From assembly GCA_019748235.1 (NCBI GenBank), contig JAIEPU010000142.1:1-45713 (forward strand): a DNA stretch of 45,713 bases, given 5' to 3'. The stretch is from a bacterium. GTDB taxonomy: Bacteria > Planctomycetota > Planctomycetia > Kolteriales > Kolteriaceae. The stretch's first letter is position 1; each line of letters begins with the position of its first letter. The notes beneath the pieces are model-generated. The model was not told the DNA's origin, did no database searches, and saw only the letters and a program-made list of their open reading frames with translations. Positions 1 through 8,385 of the stretch are shown piece by piece. The translations under genes were made by a program, and so were the position numbers.

Positions 1-144
1 AGTCCCGACGACGATGATCTTGTACTTTCGTTTGTTCGCGGGACTGACGAGTTTCATGTCCCTGCGATAGTTTGACCACTTCTCCTCGAGCGGGCCCGAA
101 GGAATCTTGGAATCGAGCTTTACCGTGACTTCAGACACGACCAT
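1..144 (-). CDS. sdhA: Succinate dehydrogenase flavoprotein subunit, N-terminal 48 residues
   Basis: Partial gene running off the left edge. The translation begins at ATG 144 and contains [14 protein letters not shown], then [19 protein letters not shown], which is the characteristic start of the non-enterobacterial SdhA used with a cytochrome b558 SdhC. The final IIVVGT is the first strand of the FAD-binding Rossmann fold, and the glycine motif should follow beyond the edge. SdhA oxidises succinate to fumarate on covalently bound FAD and passes electrons to the iron-sulfur subunit. It lies 44 bp downstream of sdhC in the same direction, so the order is sdhC-sdhA, with sdhB expected further left. 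The identification rests on a short stretch but a distinctive one. Confidence 0.85.
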   Translation of the reverse strand, partial: MVVSEVTVKLDSKIPSGPLEEKWSNYRRDMKLVSPANKRKYKIIVVGT

Positions 145-188
145 CAGGCTTCTCTCCGACCAACAAGCGGCGGATCAACAGTGGAGTA

Positions 189-881
189 CTAGTGCTGCTG
201 CGTTACCGCTCGAATCACCCCGGTCAATACGCCGAGAGGGATCGAGGCGTAACCGATGAAGATCGCGGTGGCGACCACCGGACCGATCGCATTAATGAAG
301 GATTCGTTGCGAGCGTTTTTTAGGCCGAGCGTTTGAAACACGCTCGACAGGGCATGGCTCAGGTGCATCCAAAGAAAGACCTGTGCGATGAGGTACAAAA
401 CGACAATCCAAGGATTCGAAAACGCAACAACCACCATTCCATAAACGTCATGCCACTCCGTTCCGTCATGGAACTTCCAGTGGAGTTCCTTGTACGAGGG
501 ATTGGTCACCAGAAAGGTGAAGTGGCCAAGGTGGTACACGACGAAGGCGGCAATCGTCCAACCGGTGAGAAGCATGTGTCGCGATAAGGGACTCGATGCG
601 GGAAAATTGAGAGGTTTCGCATAAGGCGTCGGGCGGGCGTCGTTATTTTGTTTCGTCAGCGAGATCGCCGCGGCGATATGAACGAAGAGCGCGATCAGAA
701 GAACGATTCGCAGCCCCCAAAGGAGAGGTCCAAGATCGCGGAGGTGCATCGCATAACCATTGAGCTGGTCAGGGCCCGCAAAGACTTGCAGGTTACCGGC
801 CAAGTGGGCAATGACAAATCCGAAGAGAATGATCCCGGTGAATGCCATCACCAGCTTGGCGCTGTTCGCGGTCTGGAACAT
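189..881 (-). CDS. sdhC: Succinate dehydrogenase cytochrome b558 subunit
   Basis: Membrane anchor of succinate dehydrogenase, carrying heme b and the quinone site. The 230-residue protein has about five hydrophobic segments (near 10-30, 55-75, 103-125, 155-180 and 205-225). Histidines lie inside them at H26, H68, H117/H120 and H173/H176, the arrangement expected of the di-heme b558 family known from Bacillus subtilis, which works with menaquinone. I chose ATG 881 because a strong AGGAGG lies just upstream; an in-frame GTG at 908 would add nine residues lacking family character. The next gene in the same direction is sdhA. The futalosine menaquinone genes mqnA and mqnC elsewhere in this window fit a menaquinone-linked enzyme. 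Confidence 0.92.
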   Translation of the reverse strand: MFQTANSAKLVMAFTGIILFGFVIAHLAGNLQVFAGPDQLNGYAMHLRDLGPLLWGLRIVLLIALFVHIAAAISLTKQNNDARPTPYAKPLNFPASSPLSRHMLLTGWTIAAFVVYHLGHFTFLVTNPSYKELHWKFHDGTEWHDVYGMVVVAFSNPWIVVLYLIAQVFLWMHLSHALSSVFQTLGLKNARNESFINAIGPVVATAIFIGYASIPLGVLTGVIRAVTQQH

Positions 882-1088
882 TCGTCCTCCTCTTTCGCCG
901 GGGCTCACACCGAACTCAACTCAACTAGCCCGCGGCATGGGGATCTCTTCTATTTACATGGTAGATCGCTCGACAAGCGACACCCATCTTGCCGACCTCG
1001 TTTTTACCAAACGATCGGCTTACCCCCTTCATTCCCGTTTTATGGAAGATCGGAACAAAGTGAGATCGTTTTATCCGTGGAGCATTCG

Positions 1089-2432
1089 TTAAGACGCAAG
1101 CCTTCTCATATCCGGCTCTTGCGTTGAAATCATCTCACTTCGAACGGCGGGGGAACCGAATTCAGGTTCTTTCGTCGGCTGTTCCATCACGTCAAGGATC
1201 GTCGGAAGGCCCGATTCGTTCCGAAAAGTGCCGTGACATTCAACCACGTATTCTCGGTACTCATCATTGACGGACTTTAGGGCCTCGTGAGCCTTGGGGA
1301 GATTGTAATGTGGAATGGTCGGGAAAAGATGATGCGGGATGTGCATGTCTTGCCCATAAACGAATACCGCCCACCAGGTGAATCGATCGGTGAAGAAGAC
1401 TCGTGAATTGGTGAGCTTTCCCCGATCGGCATTGGCGTGCTGGTATACGTCTCGAAGAAGCATGAAGTAGGCGAACGAGGTCAAAAGGGGGGTCACCCAG
1501 AATAACCAGAAGTAGGGAGTGACATTAACACCCGTCGCCATGCGAATGGCGGGAAAGGAGGCGAGCAAGGTCGTCATCCAAGTGAGCCGAAGCATGGCCT
1601 CGACTCGTGAAGAATAGGCATGCTTGACCGGACTCTGAAAATAAGCCGTGGCTGGCAGGAAAGCCATCACGACCATCGCCGTCGAATACGCGACCGCAAC
1701 CGTCACTAAGAGCAGAGACATTTGACCCGTTTGAGCCAATGCACTCATCGAAGTCGCAAGGGCGATGACATACGCTACCCCCCCAACGCTTGCCCAGCGA
1801 ATACCGGGAAAGTTGAAGTTCTTTCCTTTTCCAAATCGTGGATCGCGAAGATAGGGATTGTTCCCTTTGCCGAGCACTGACTGGTACGCGATCTTCCACA
1901 TGTAACCAAGCAAAACCCATGGGAGAAAGAATCGAACATAGTAGCGATAAACAAACCGCCCACGTGTCATGGGGAACTCATGCACCCCTTTCGGACGACC
2001 CACTTCGGTCAGATCCGGGTCCTTCTCCCAATCATTGGTGAATTGGTGATGCGCCAAATGGGCGATGCGATACTGATGAATCGTGGCAAACACCGGGAAC
2101 ATGCAGAAGAGGTCCGCAACAAGATCATTCGCCAATCGATTTTTGAAGAGCGTGAAATGAGATGCTTCGTGGGCGAGTCCAGCCAACCGATGCTGCAGCC
2201 CCCCAATCAGAACAATCGCTAGTAGAGAACTCGGGATATCCCATAGCCAAGACCAGCCCCAGGCTTGCCGCGCTAATGACCAACTCACGGCCAAACCAAC
2301 TACTAGGGCGATCGTCAAATAATCGATGGCAAGATAGCGAAGATTGGTCGAATTGTTCGTTTCGCGAAGGGGTCGTAGCGCAGCCCGAAGTTCCGGATTA
2401 TTCAGCCTTCGTCCGAGAAAACCTTCGCTCAT
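1089..2432 (-). CDS. Membrane fatty acid desaturase family protein
   Basis: 447-residue integral membrane di-iron enzyme expected to introduce a double bond into an acyl chain. The three histidine boxes of the family are all visible: HEASH at 88-92, HLAHH at 125-129 and HIPHH at 364-368. They are separated by several hydrophobic segments (about 38-58, 66-84, 170-190, 215-255 and 290-325). Substrate and double-bond position cannot be read from sequence; related groups also include hydroxylases and carotenoid ketolases. The start ATG at 2432 has no obvious Shine-Dalgarno sequence. The gene is divergent from the asparagine-synthase-like gene at 2879 across a 446-bp region, so the two may share regulation. 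The C-terminal 50 residues after the last box are polar and probably cytoplasmic. Confidence 0.88.
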   Translation of the reverse strand: MSEGFLGRRLNNPELRAALRPLRETNNSTNLRYLAIDYLTIALVVGLAVSWSLARQAWGWSWLWDIPSSLLAIVLIGGLQHRLAGLAHEASHFTLFKNRLANDLVADLFCMFPVFATIHQYRIAHLAHHQFTNDWEKDPDLTEVGRPKGVHEFPMTRGRFVYRYYVRFFLPWVLLGYMWKIAYQSVLGKGNNPYLRDPRFGKGKNFNFPGIRWASVGGVAYVIALATSMSALAQTGQMSLLLVTVAVAYSTAMVVMAFLPATAYFQSPVKHAYSSRVEAMLRLTWMTTLLASFPAIRMATGVNVTPYFWLFWVTPLLTSFAYFMLLRDVYQHANADRGKLTNSRVFFTDRFTWWAVFVYGQDMHIPHHLFPTIPHYNLPKAHEALKSVNDEYREYVVECHGTFRNESGLPTILDVMEQPTKEPEFGSPAVRSEMISTQEPDMRRLAS

Positions 2433-2878
2433 GATTCGCCGGGCTCATGAATTCTGACGTCAACCAGATGTCCATTCGGCAATTACCCGGTTCATTCTTC
2501 ATCAGCAGGCGCGGATGCATCCCCCAAATCACCTTCAGCTACCGATTTTGTCATCTTTCGCACTTTGTCATCAGTAGCGGGACTACTGCTTCCCGGCGAA
2601 GGTCGGTGGCCATTCCCTTAGGTCTGAAATCCCCGAACTCCCTTTCTGATAAGAGATTCGAACGATCCGAGATCGGCTTAAACGAGCTTTAACGAATAAG
2701 CAAAGTAGTGACGAGTATCCAACTTTTCTTATTCCAGAGGAGGTAAAGGATATTACCTATCTTCGCCATACAATGTCGGTTCGTTCATGGGACATTGACC
2801 GTCCCGTCTTACCTGCGGAAGGGCCTCCGCAACAATTCCTCAACGATCGCTTCGCCTCATTCATGAAAGGAGCAAGTC
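2433..2878. promoter_or_regulatory. 446-bp divergent intergenic region
   Basis: Separates the desaturase (leftward) from the amidotransferase gene (rightward) and must hold promoters for both. I see no convincing gene in it. Visible elements are the 9-bp direct repeat listed separately, a purine-rich AGAGGAGGTAAAGG near 2736-2750 that resembles a ribosome binding site but has no good start codon at the right distance, and a GGGAC/GTCCC dyad at 2789-2805. The AAAGGAGC just before 2879 is the ribosome binding site of the amidotransferase gene. Confidence 0.5.
2547..2572. promoter_or_regulatory. Direct repeat TTTGTCATC x2, possible operator
   Basis: TTTGTCATC occurs exactly at 2547-2555 and again at 2564-2572, start to start 17 bp, in the divergent region between the desaturase and the amidotransferase gene. 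Tandem half-sites like this are typical of transcription factor binding, but no regulator gene is adjacent and no promoter elements are clear, so the role is inferred only from position and exactness. Confidence 0.3.
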
Positions 2879-4903
2879 GTGTGCGGCATCGCTGGCATCA
2901 TCGAACTTGGTTCACATCGCACACCCGACTTACTGACGCTCCGAAAGATGGCAGCCGCGATCATTCACCGCGGGCCCAATGAAGAAGGCTTCTTTCTGGA
3001 CCCTGGGGTCGGCTTCGCTCATCGGCGGCTCAGCATTGTCGGACTCTCGGATGGTCAGCAGCCGATGTTCAATGAAGACGGCTCAGTGGTCGTCACCTTT
3101 AACGGAGAGTTGTTCGAATACCCGGAACTTCGCGAGGAATTGAAGTCGAGGGGTCACGTTTTCCGGACACATGCCGATACTGAAGTTCTCGTTCATCTCT
3201 GGGAGGAGATGGGGGAGCGAATGCTCGAACGGCTGCGAGGCCAATTCTCCTTCGCGATTTATGATCGGAAGCAGCGGGTCGTCTTTCTCGCTCGTGATCG
3301 TGTCGGCATTTGTCCGCTACACTGGGCCCGGCGCGGAGACACGTTCTATTTCGGGTCGGAGATCAAGGCGATCCTGGGTTCCGGCAAAGTCGAACCGAAG
3401 CCGGACCTGCGCGGCATCGACCACATCTTCACGTATTTCGCGATGGGAACGCGCCGGACGATGTTCGAGGGAATCTCGAGCGTTTTGCCGGGAAGCTTTC
3501 TCAGGATTCAACTTCGACCCGAGGGAGAGATCGCGGACATCAAGGAGAAGATCTACTGGGATCTTCCTTTTCCTGATCACGGCGACGAGCACGTCCCCAG
3601 CGAAACGAAAGCCGTCGAGGAGTTTCGCGAGGTCTTCTCTGAGGCGGTGAGAATCCGTCTTCGGGCGGATGTGCCGGTGGTCTCTTACTTAAGTGGAGGA
3701 GTCGACTCGACCGCGGTGGCGAGTACGGCGACCCGAATCCGGGGGGAGTCGATCCCGACCTTCACGATTCAAATTGCCGACCCAAGATTTGACGAAACCG
3801 ACCGCGCGCTCGCCGCCGCCGCAACGATCGGAAGCAAGCCAACCGTCGTCACGCTGCACGGCCCGGACATCTCTGCGGCCTATCCCGAGCTCGTGCGGGC
3901 CTCGGACTGTGCGGTAGTGGACACTTCATGCGCGGCTCTACTTTGCCTGGCGAAAGAGGTCCATCGACAGGACTATCGCGTTGCCCTCACCGGAGAAGGA
4001 GCGGATGAGGGACTCGGAGGGTATCCCTGGTTCAAAGGAAGCCGACTCGCTCGGCTCTTTGATATCGGCGGAGTGCCGGTCAGCGCTTTGGCGCGGCGCA
4101 TTCACCTCGCCCTCCTTTCTCCAGAGACTCCGTTCTCTCGCGTGCAAAAGGCCTGGGAATACCTCGGAAGCCGGCATGCTTACAACGACCTCTACGGCAT
4201 CATGTCTGTTTCGCGGACTCTCTTCTACAGGCCGGAAACGTGGAGCAAGCTCGAAGATCATACGGCCTATGAAGACTTCGTGATCAATCGGGATCTCGTT
4301 CAACGGATTCATCCGATGAACCGTGCTCTTTATTTCGGCTACAAGAGTTTGCTGCCGGGACTTCTCCTGAATCACAAGGGGGATCGTCCGGCGATGAACA
4401 GCTCGGTCGAGACCCGGTATCCATTCCTTGATGAAAAAGTCGTGGAATATTGCTGCCGGGTCCATCCGAAGTTCAAGTTACGCGGAATCTGGCGAGATAA
4501 GCATCTGCTCCGATGTTTCGCTTCAGACATACTTCCACGGACAATCGCGAATCGTCCGAAGGCGATCTTTAGAGCGCCCTTTGGAAATACATTCTTTGAC
4601 GAACCGGCCGAATACATCGATCAACTTCTCAGCCGTGAGTCGATGGAACGGACAGGGTTGTTCGATACGGAAAAGGTCATCGAATACCGCAAGACGTTCC
4701 GCCAGTTCGGCGCAGCGTTTGGCAGACGACTCTCCATTGAGATGGGCCTGACCGCGGTCATGGCGACACAGCTTTGGTACCACTCTTACTTGGGTGGCGG
4801 GCTGTGCGACCTGCCCGTTTGGAATCCTCCCCCGGTGGATGAATCTGTTCCAGCGGTGATTCGCAAACCTCCGACACAACGTCTCTCGGCAATGGTTACG
4901 TAA
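2879..4903 (+). CDS. Asparagine synthase (glutamine-hydrolysing) family amidotransferase
   Basis: 674-residue two-domain enzyme. The N-terminal class II glutaminase begins MCGIAGI, with Cys2 the expected nucleophile once Met is removed; RGPN at 31-34, FNGE at 74-77 and a D at 100 of HADTE match the glutamine pocket. The C-terminal synthetase has the PP-loop SGGVDS at 272-277 and the GEGADE motif of AsnB enzymes. The reaction would be ATP-dependent amide transfer from glutamine to a carboxylate, classically aspartate, though many such paralogues act on natural products or surface polymers. The GTG start at 2879 is fixed by the Cys2 requirement and by AAGGAG upstream. The C-terminus is proline-rich. 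An ABC exporter follows 156 bp downstream on the same strand, suggesting a biosynthesis-export role rather than plain asparagine supply (inference). Confidence 0.9.
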   Translation: MCGIAGIIELGSHRTPDLLTLRKMAAAIIHRGPNEEGFFLDPGVGFAHRRLSIVGLSDGQQPMFNEDGSVVVTFNGELFEYPELREELKSRGHVFRTHADTEVLVHLWEEMGERMLERLRGQFSFAIYDRKQRVVFLARDRVGICPLHWARRGDTFYFGSEIKAILGSGKVEPKPDLRGIDHIFTYFAMGTRRTMFEGISSVLPGSFLRIQLRPEGEIADIKEKIYWDLPFPDHGDEHVPSETKAVEEFREVFSEAVRIRLRADVPVVSYLSGGVDSTAVASTATRIRGESIPTFTIQIADPRFDETDRALAAAATIGSKPTVVTLHGPDISAAYPELVRASDCAVVDTSCAALLCLAKEVHRQDYRVALTGEGADEGLGGYPWFKGSRLARLFDIGGVPVSALARRIHLALLSPETPFSRVQKAWEYLGSRHAYNDLYGIMSVSRTLFYRPETWSKLEDHTAYEDFVINRDLVQRIHPMNRALYFGYKSLLPGLLLNHKGDRPAMNSSVETRYPFLDEKVVEYCCRVHPKFKLRGIWRDKHLLRCFASDILPRTIANRPKAIFRAPFGNTFFDEPAEYIDQLLSRESMERTGLFDTEKVIEYRKTFRQFGAAFGRRLSIEMGLTAVMATQLWYHSYLGGGLCDLPVWNPPPVDESVPAVIRKPPTQRLSAMVT

Positions 4904-5059
4904 AGCAGAGACACTTGCACGCGTTACACGCGTATCGAGCTGTACGAACGCCCGACACGAGCATCTGGGTCACAGAAATTCGTGGAACCGAGTTCGAGAA
5001 TATTCGTCGAAGGAAGTCTGTAAGGACTTCTGAAGCGATGACTCCTTGTCGGTCCATGA

Positions 5060-5815
5060 ATGAACGAGGCGCGCTTGTCGGTCATACTTCGAGGCGAACA
5101 TCTGGTGCGCGGTTTCGGCGAAGGAGCTCTCCGCTCCCTTGCGCTGCGAGATGTTTCCATTGATCTCCTCGCGGGCCAGACGACCGTTCTTATGGGCCCG
5201 TCTGGTAGTGGCAAATCGACTCTCCTGGCAATACTTGCTGGCCTCCTTCGACCCGATTCGGGTGAAGTCGAGGCACTCGGCCAGTCCGTCGTTCATATGA
5301 CCGATACCGATCGCGAGGTCTTCCGGCGTCGCCACTGCGGATTCGTCTTCCAGGGTTATAATCTTTTCCCCGCTCTCACCGCGCAGCAACAAGTCGAGAT
5401 CGTTCTGCGCTGGGGCGAGGGAGTCGGTGCTCGCGAAGCGGCGCAGCGCGCGAAGGATACGCTCGGGCTACTTGGGCTTGGCAAGAAGATGCACCTTCGC
5501 CCCTGGCAACTCTCCGGAGGAGAGAAACAGCGGGTTGCCGTCGCGCGGGCCCTCGTCAAAAAACCAACTCTCGTCTTTGCGGACGAGCCGACCGCTGCCC
5601 TCGACTGGGAACACGGCGAGCAAGTCGTGGAACTCTTGCGCGAAAGCGCGACCAAGGAAAACGCCACCGTCTTGATCGTGTCACACGATCCCCGTGTCAC
5701 ACCACTGGCCGATCGCGTCCTCTTCCTGGCCGATGGAAAGATCAGCGGCGATCACAGTATCGTCGACGGAATGATGGAAAATCTTCCGAGCGGAGCGAAG
5801 GAGGCTCACGGATGA
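5060..5815 (+). CDS. ABC transporter ATP-binding protein (LolD/MacB/DevA-like)
   Basis: 251-residue nucleotide-binding subunit. Walker A GPSGSGKS at 46-53, Q-loop at Q98, signature LSGGEKQR at 151-158, Walker B LVFADEP at 171-177 and the H-loop His at 209 are all intact, so it should hydrolyse ATP. The short spacing and sequence style are those of the LolD/MacB/DevA group, which pairs with FtsX-type permeases. The HlyD-type gene starts inside its stop codon (ATGA overlap) and the permease follows, giving a DevA-DevB-DevC-like set. The ATG at 5060 lacks a clear ribosome binding site; another ATG four bases earlier is out of frame. It lies 156 bp after the amidotransferase gene. Confidence 0.92.
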   Translation: MNEARLSVILRGEHLVRGFGEGALRSLALRDVSIDLLAGQTTVLMGPSGSGKSTLLAILAGLLRPDSGEVEALGQSVVHMTDTDREVFRRRHCGFVFQGYNLFPALTAQQQVEIVLRWGEGVGAREAAQRAKDTLGLLGLGKKMHLRPWQLSGGEKQRVAVARALVKKPTLVFADEPTAALDWEHGEQVVELLRESATKENATVLIVSHDPRVTPLADRVLFLADGKISGDHSIVDGMMENLPSGAKEAHG

Positions 5816-6942
5816 CACGCTTGTCGATGCTTCTTCATGGCTATCGGCGGACCTCGCTTCTGGTCGGCGCTGGAGTCGGACTCTTCGTCTTCACATGGGG
5901 AATGACACCCGTCACCCTGGATGACACATCCCGACTTTCCATCTTCGAAGAAGTGGTTCACGCCTCGGACAAGGGGACGGCGACGAAAGCGAATACTCGC
6001 GTCGTCGGCTTCGGCCATGTCGACGTGCAAGGGGGAACCGTTCCTCTATCTTCATCTATCGGCGGACAGGTCGATGAAATCCTTGTCGCTGAAGGAGACC
6101 ACGTCAAGGCGGGTCAGCCTCTCGTGCGACTCTCAGCAATTCAGGCGAGATCTCAACTCATCGAGGCACAGGCTGCCGTCGAACAAGCCCGCGTTCAGCG
6201 CCGACAAGCGGATCGCGCCATCGAACAGTTCAGTATTCGCAAGCAACTTCAATCGCAAGCCATCTCACTCGCCAAAACAAAACTCGAAGCGGGCCGCCGT
6301 GACGTGAAGCACGTGACCCAGCTTGCGGGTGACGACGTGGTTCCCAACGAAAAGCTTCTGTCGTCTCGAGATTTGGTAAAAGGGCTTGAATCTTCGCTTG
6401 AAGCGGAAGAGCTCAAGCTGAAGGAACTCGAGCTGCAGGATCCGCGCGAAACCGTGGAACTCGCCGCGGCGTCATTACGGCTTGCCGAAGCAAAGCTTGC
6501 ACAAGCCGAGGAATTTCTCAATCGCCATACGATTGTCGCTCCATCGGATGGGACGATCCTTCGCGTTCAACTGACCGCGGGGCAACTCACCGGCCCAAAT
6601 CAGATGATCCCAGCCATTTGGTTCGCGCCCGACAAGCCGCGCATCGTTCGCTGCGAAATCGATCAGGCATTTGCTGATCGGGTGCAGGTTGGCATGAAGG
6701 CGGAAGTCTTCGACGATCGGGTCGCGGGCCAACGATGGACGGGGTACGTCCAACGATGCGGCGATCGGATCGCACAGCGCCGTTCGCTACTCGACGAGCC
6801 CTTCCAAAAGAACGACGTGCGGACGCTTGAAACGCTCATCACGCTCGATCCCGGACAGCCCGAGGTTCGAATTGGTCAGCGGATGCGGGTGGTCCTCACC
6901 AATGAGCCGACGGACAAGGTACACGTTCAAGCTCGCCGATAA
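5812..6942 (+). CDS. HlyD/DevB-like periplasmic adaptor of an ABC exporter
   Basis: 376-residue membrane fusion protein that would bridge the inner-membrane permease to an outer-membrane channel. One membrane anchor near residues 15-32 is followed by the first half of a biotinyl-lipoyl domain (about 72-107, with GGQVDEILVAEGDHV), a long charged helical hairpin (about 110-238), the second lipoyl half (about 240-262, APSDGTIL) and a beta-barrel region. The alpha-helical hairpin is of ordinary length. Its ATG overlaps the TGA of the ATPase gene, indicating translational coupling, and the permease gene starts 55 bp later. The three-gene order resembles heterocyst glycolipid exporter DevBCA and also MacAB; which substrate is moved is not shown by sequence. 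Confidence 0.88.
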   Translation: MTRLSMLLHGYRRTSLLVGAGVGLFVFTWGMTPVTLDDTSRLSIFEEVVHASDKGTATKANTRVVGFGHVDVQGGTVPLSSSIGGQVDEILVAEGDHVKAGQPLVRLSAIQARSQLIEAQAAVEQARVQRRQADRAIEQFSIRKQLQSQAISLAKTKLEAGRRDVKHVTQLAGDDVVPNEKLLSSRDLVKGLESSLEAEELKLKELELQDPRETVELAAASLRLAEAKLAQAEEFLNRHTIVAPSDGTILRVQLTAGQLTGPNQMIPAIWFAPDKPRIVRCEIDQAFADRVQVGMKAEVFDDRVAGQRWTGYVQRCGDRIAQRRSLLDEPFQKNDVRTLETLITLDPGQPEVRIGQRMRVVLTNEPTDKVHVQARR

Positions 6943-6997
6943 CAATGGTCGACAACCGAGGGCATGACGCCTCCCAGTTGAATGACGAACGGACGCA

Positions 6998-8113
6998 ATG
7001 ATCTACGCCATCCTGACGATCCTGAACGACAAGAAGCGGTACATCGCGGGTATTCTCGCGGTGACGTTCAGCGCTCTTCTCATCGCCATGCAGGTTGGCC
7101 TGCTCATCGGACTCATTGGTGTCGTCAGCGTCCCCATCGTCAATTCATCGGCCGACATATGGGTGACATTTCCAGATACTCCCGCGTGCGATCTTGGCCG
7201 TCCGATGCCGAGCTACTGGATGGACAGGCTTTGGGCCAATCCTGAAATTTCCGTCGCGGACCAATACATTCAAGGCTTCCGTTACTGGCAGACGGATACG
7301 GGTAAGAATGAACTCGTCGTCTTGATCGGCGTGAACTTGGACGACGACAGTCTCGGCCCCGTCGCACAGCTTTCGCCGGAACTCCGGGCCAAACTCACCG
7401 AACCGAATTCAGTCGTCCTTGACCGGAAGGATGCGAAACGGCTCGACGTCTCGGAGGCGGGGACGGAGGGTGAGATCACCGGCCAAACAGTCCGTGTCGT
7501 CGGCTTCGTCAACAATATGAAGGGGATCACCGGCCCGTTCGTCGTCGCCTCGCTTCCCACAGCGCGGAAGCTTCTCATGATGCGGGACGATCAAGCGACG
7601 TTTCTATTGGCGAAGGTGAAGGATCCCGCCCGGATTGACGCGGTCGTGCAGGATCTCCGTCAGCATGACGGGTGGTCCGTGATGACGTCGAAGGAATTCT
7701 CGAGCAAGTCGGAAGTCCACTGGATCGGAAAAACCAAGGCGGGAATCGCGCTCGGCTTTGCGGCGGTTCTCGGCCTTGCGGTCGGTTGCTCGATCACCAG
7801 CCAAACACTGTACGCGGCGATCGCCGCCTCCATTCGCGAACTCGCGGTGCTTCGTGCGCTTGGCATGCCCCGATGGCGAATGAGACTGTTCGTTCTTCAA
7901 CAAGCTCTCATCGTCGGTGTGATCGGATTATTGATTGCCGCCCCGGTGACCTACGGATTACTGACACTCGTACGTTCGCTCGGCACGCAAGCCGTGATGC
8001 CCCCATGGCTCATCATTAGTGTCAGTAGCCTGACACTTGGAATGGCCCTCATCGCTGGTCTCTTCTCGCTCCGCAGTTTGAAGGGTGTCGAACCGGCACA
8101 GCTACTGCGATAA
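6998..8113 (+). CDS. FtsX/DevC-type ABC transporter permease
   Basis: 371-residue permease with one N-terminal transmembrane helix (about 16-46), a large periplasmic domain (about 48-240) and three C-terminal helices (about 248-275, 295-325 and 335-362). This is the four-helix FtsX/MacB topology. The helix-loop text ELAVLRALGMPRWRMR is the coupling region typical of FtsX-family permeases, and the protein ends GVEPAQLLR, the common PA-[LM]R tail. A length below 400 residues and a compact periplasmic domain fit DevC better than MacB, whose ATPase is fused. No strong ribosome binding site precedes the ATG. It is the last gene of the amidotransferase/exporter run and is followed by strong hairpins. 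Confidence 0.88.
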   Translation: MIYAILTILNDKKRYIAGILAVTFSALLIAMQVGLLIGLIGVVSVPIVNSSADIWVTFPDTPACDLGRPMPSYWMDRLWANPEISVADQYIQGFRYWQTDTGKNELVVLIGVNLDDDSLGPVAQLSPELRAKLTEPNSVVLDRKDAKRLDVSEAGTEGEITGQTVRVVGFVNNMKGITGPFVVASLPTARKLLMMRDDQATFLLAKVKDPARIDAVVQDLRQHDGWSVMTSKEFSSKSEVHWIGKTKAGIALGFAAVLGLAVGCSITSQTLYAAIAASIRELAVLRALGMPRWRMRLFVLQQALIVGVIGLLIAAPVTYGLLTLVRSLGTQAVMPPWLIISVSSLTLGMALIAGLFSLRSLKGVEPAQLLR

Positions 8114-8137
8114 GAGTTCGAGTTGCGTCAGGCATGC

Positions 8138-8185
8138 GAATCCGCTGGGCGGAATCAACTCATGTCACGCAGAGGGCTGCGTGAC
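8138..8185. terminator. Two hairpins between convergent genes, probable bidirectional terminator
   Basis: GTCACGCAG at 8164-8172 and CTGCGTGAC at 8177-8185 form a perfect 9-bp stem with loop AGGG. Immediately before it, GAATCCGC (8138-8145) and GCGGAATC (8149-8156) form an 8-bp stem with one A-A mismatch. They lie between the permease stop (8113) and the gatB stop (8386), where both transcripts should end. No U-tract follows, so intrinsic termination would be of the non-canonical kind. Confidence 0.5.
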
Positions 8186-8385
8186 CTACGCGATGGACGA
8201 TTATCGAATTGTCCTCTTCTGTTCCTTGAACTCCCGAGTTCTCATCGTCTCGGTCATCCCAAACCGGCTCAACTGCGCACAATGGAAAAGTAGGGTCGCG
8301 ACAACTTAGCCTTGAAAAGAAGTGCTGCGCCGCATTACTCACATCATTCGAGGTCGACATTCGGGTGTGGAAGCAGATTCGACTT

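Noticed and set aside
2447-2692. 81-codon frame in the region upstream of the amidotransferase gene
   Set aside because: No ribosome binding site, unusual composition and no protein-like pattern; it overlaps likely promoter sequence.
4904-5059. Repeated ACGCGT motifs and a GAAGTC/GACTTC dyad after the amidotransferase gene
   Set aside because: Too short and without context; they could be chance.
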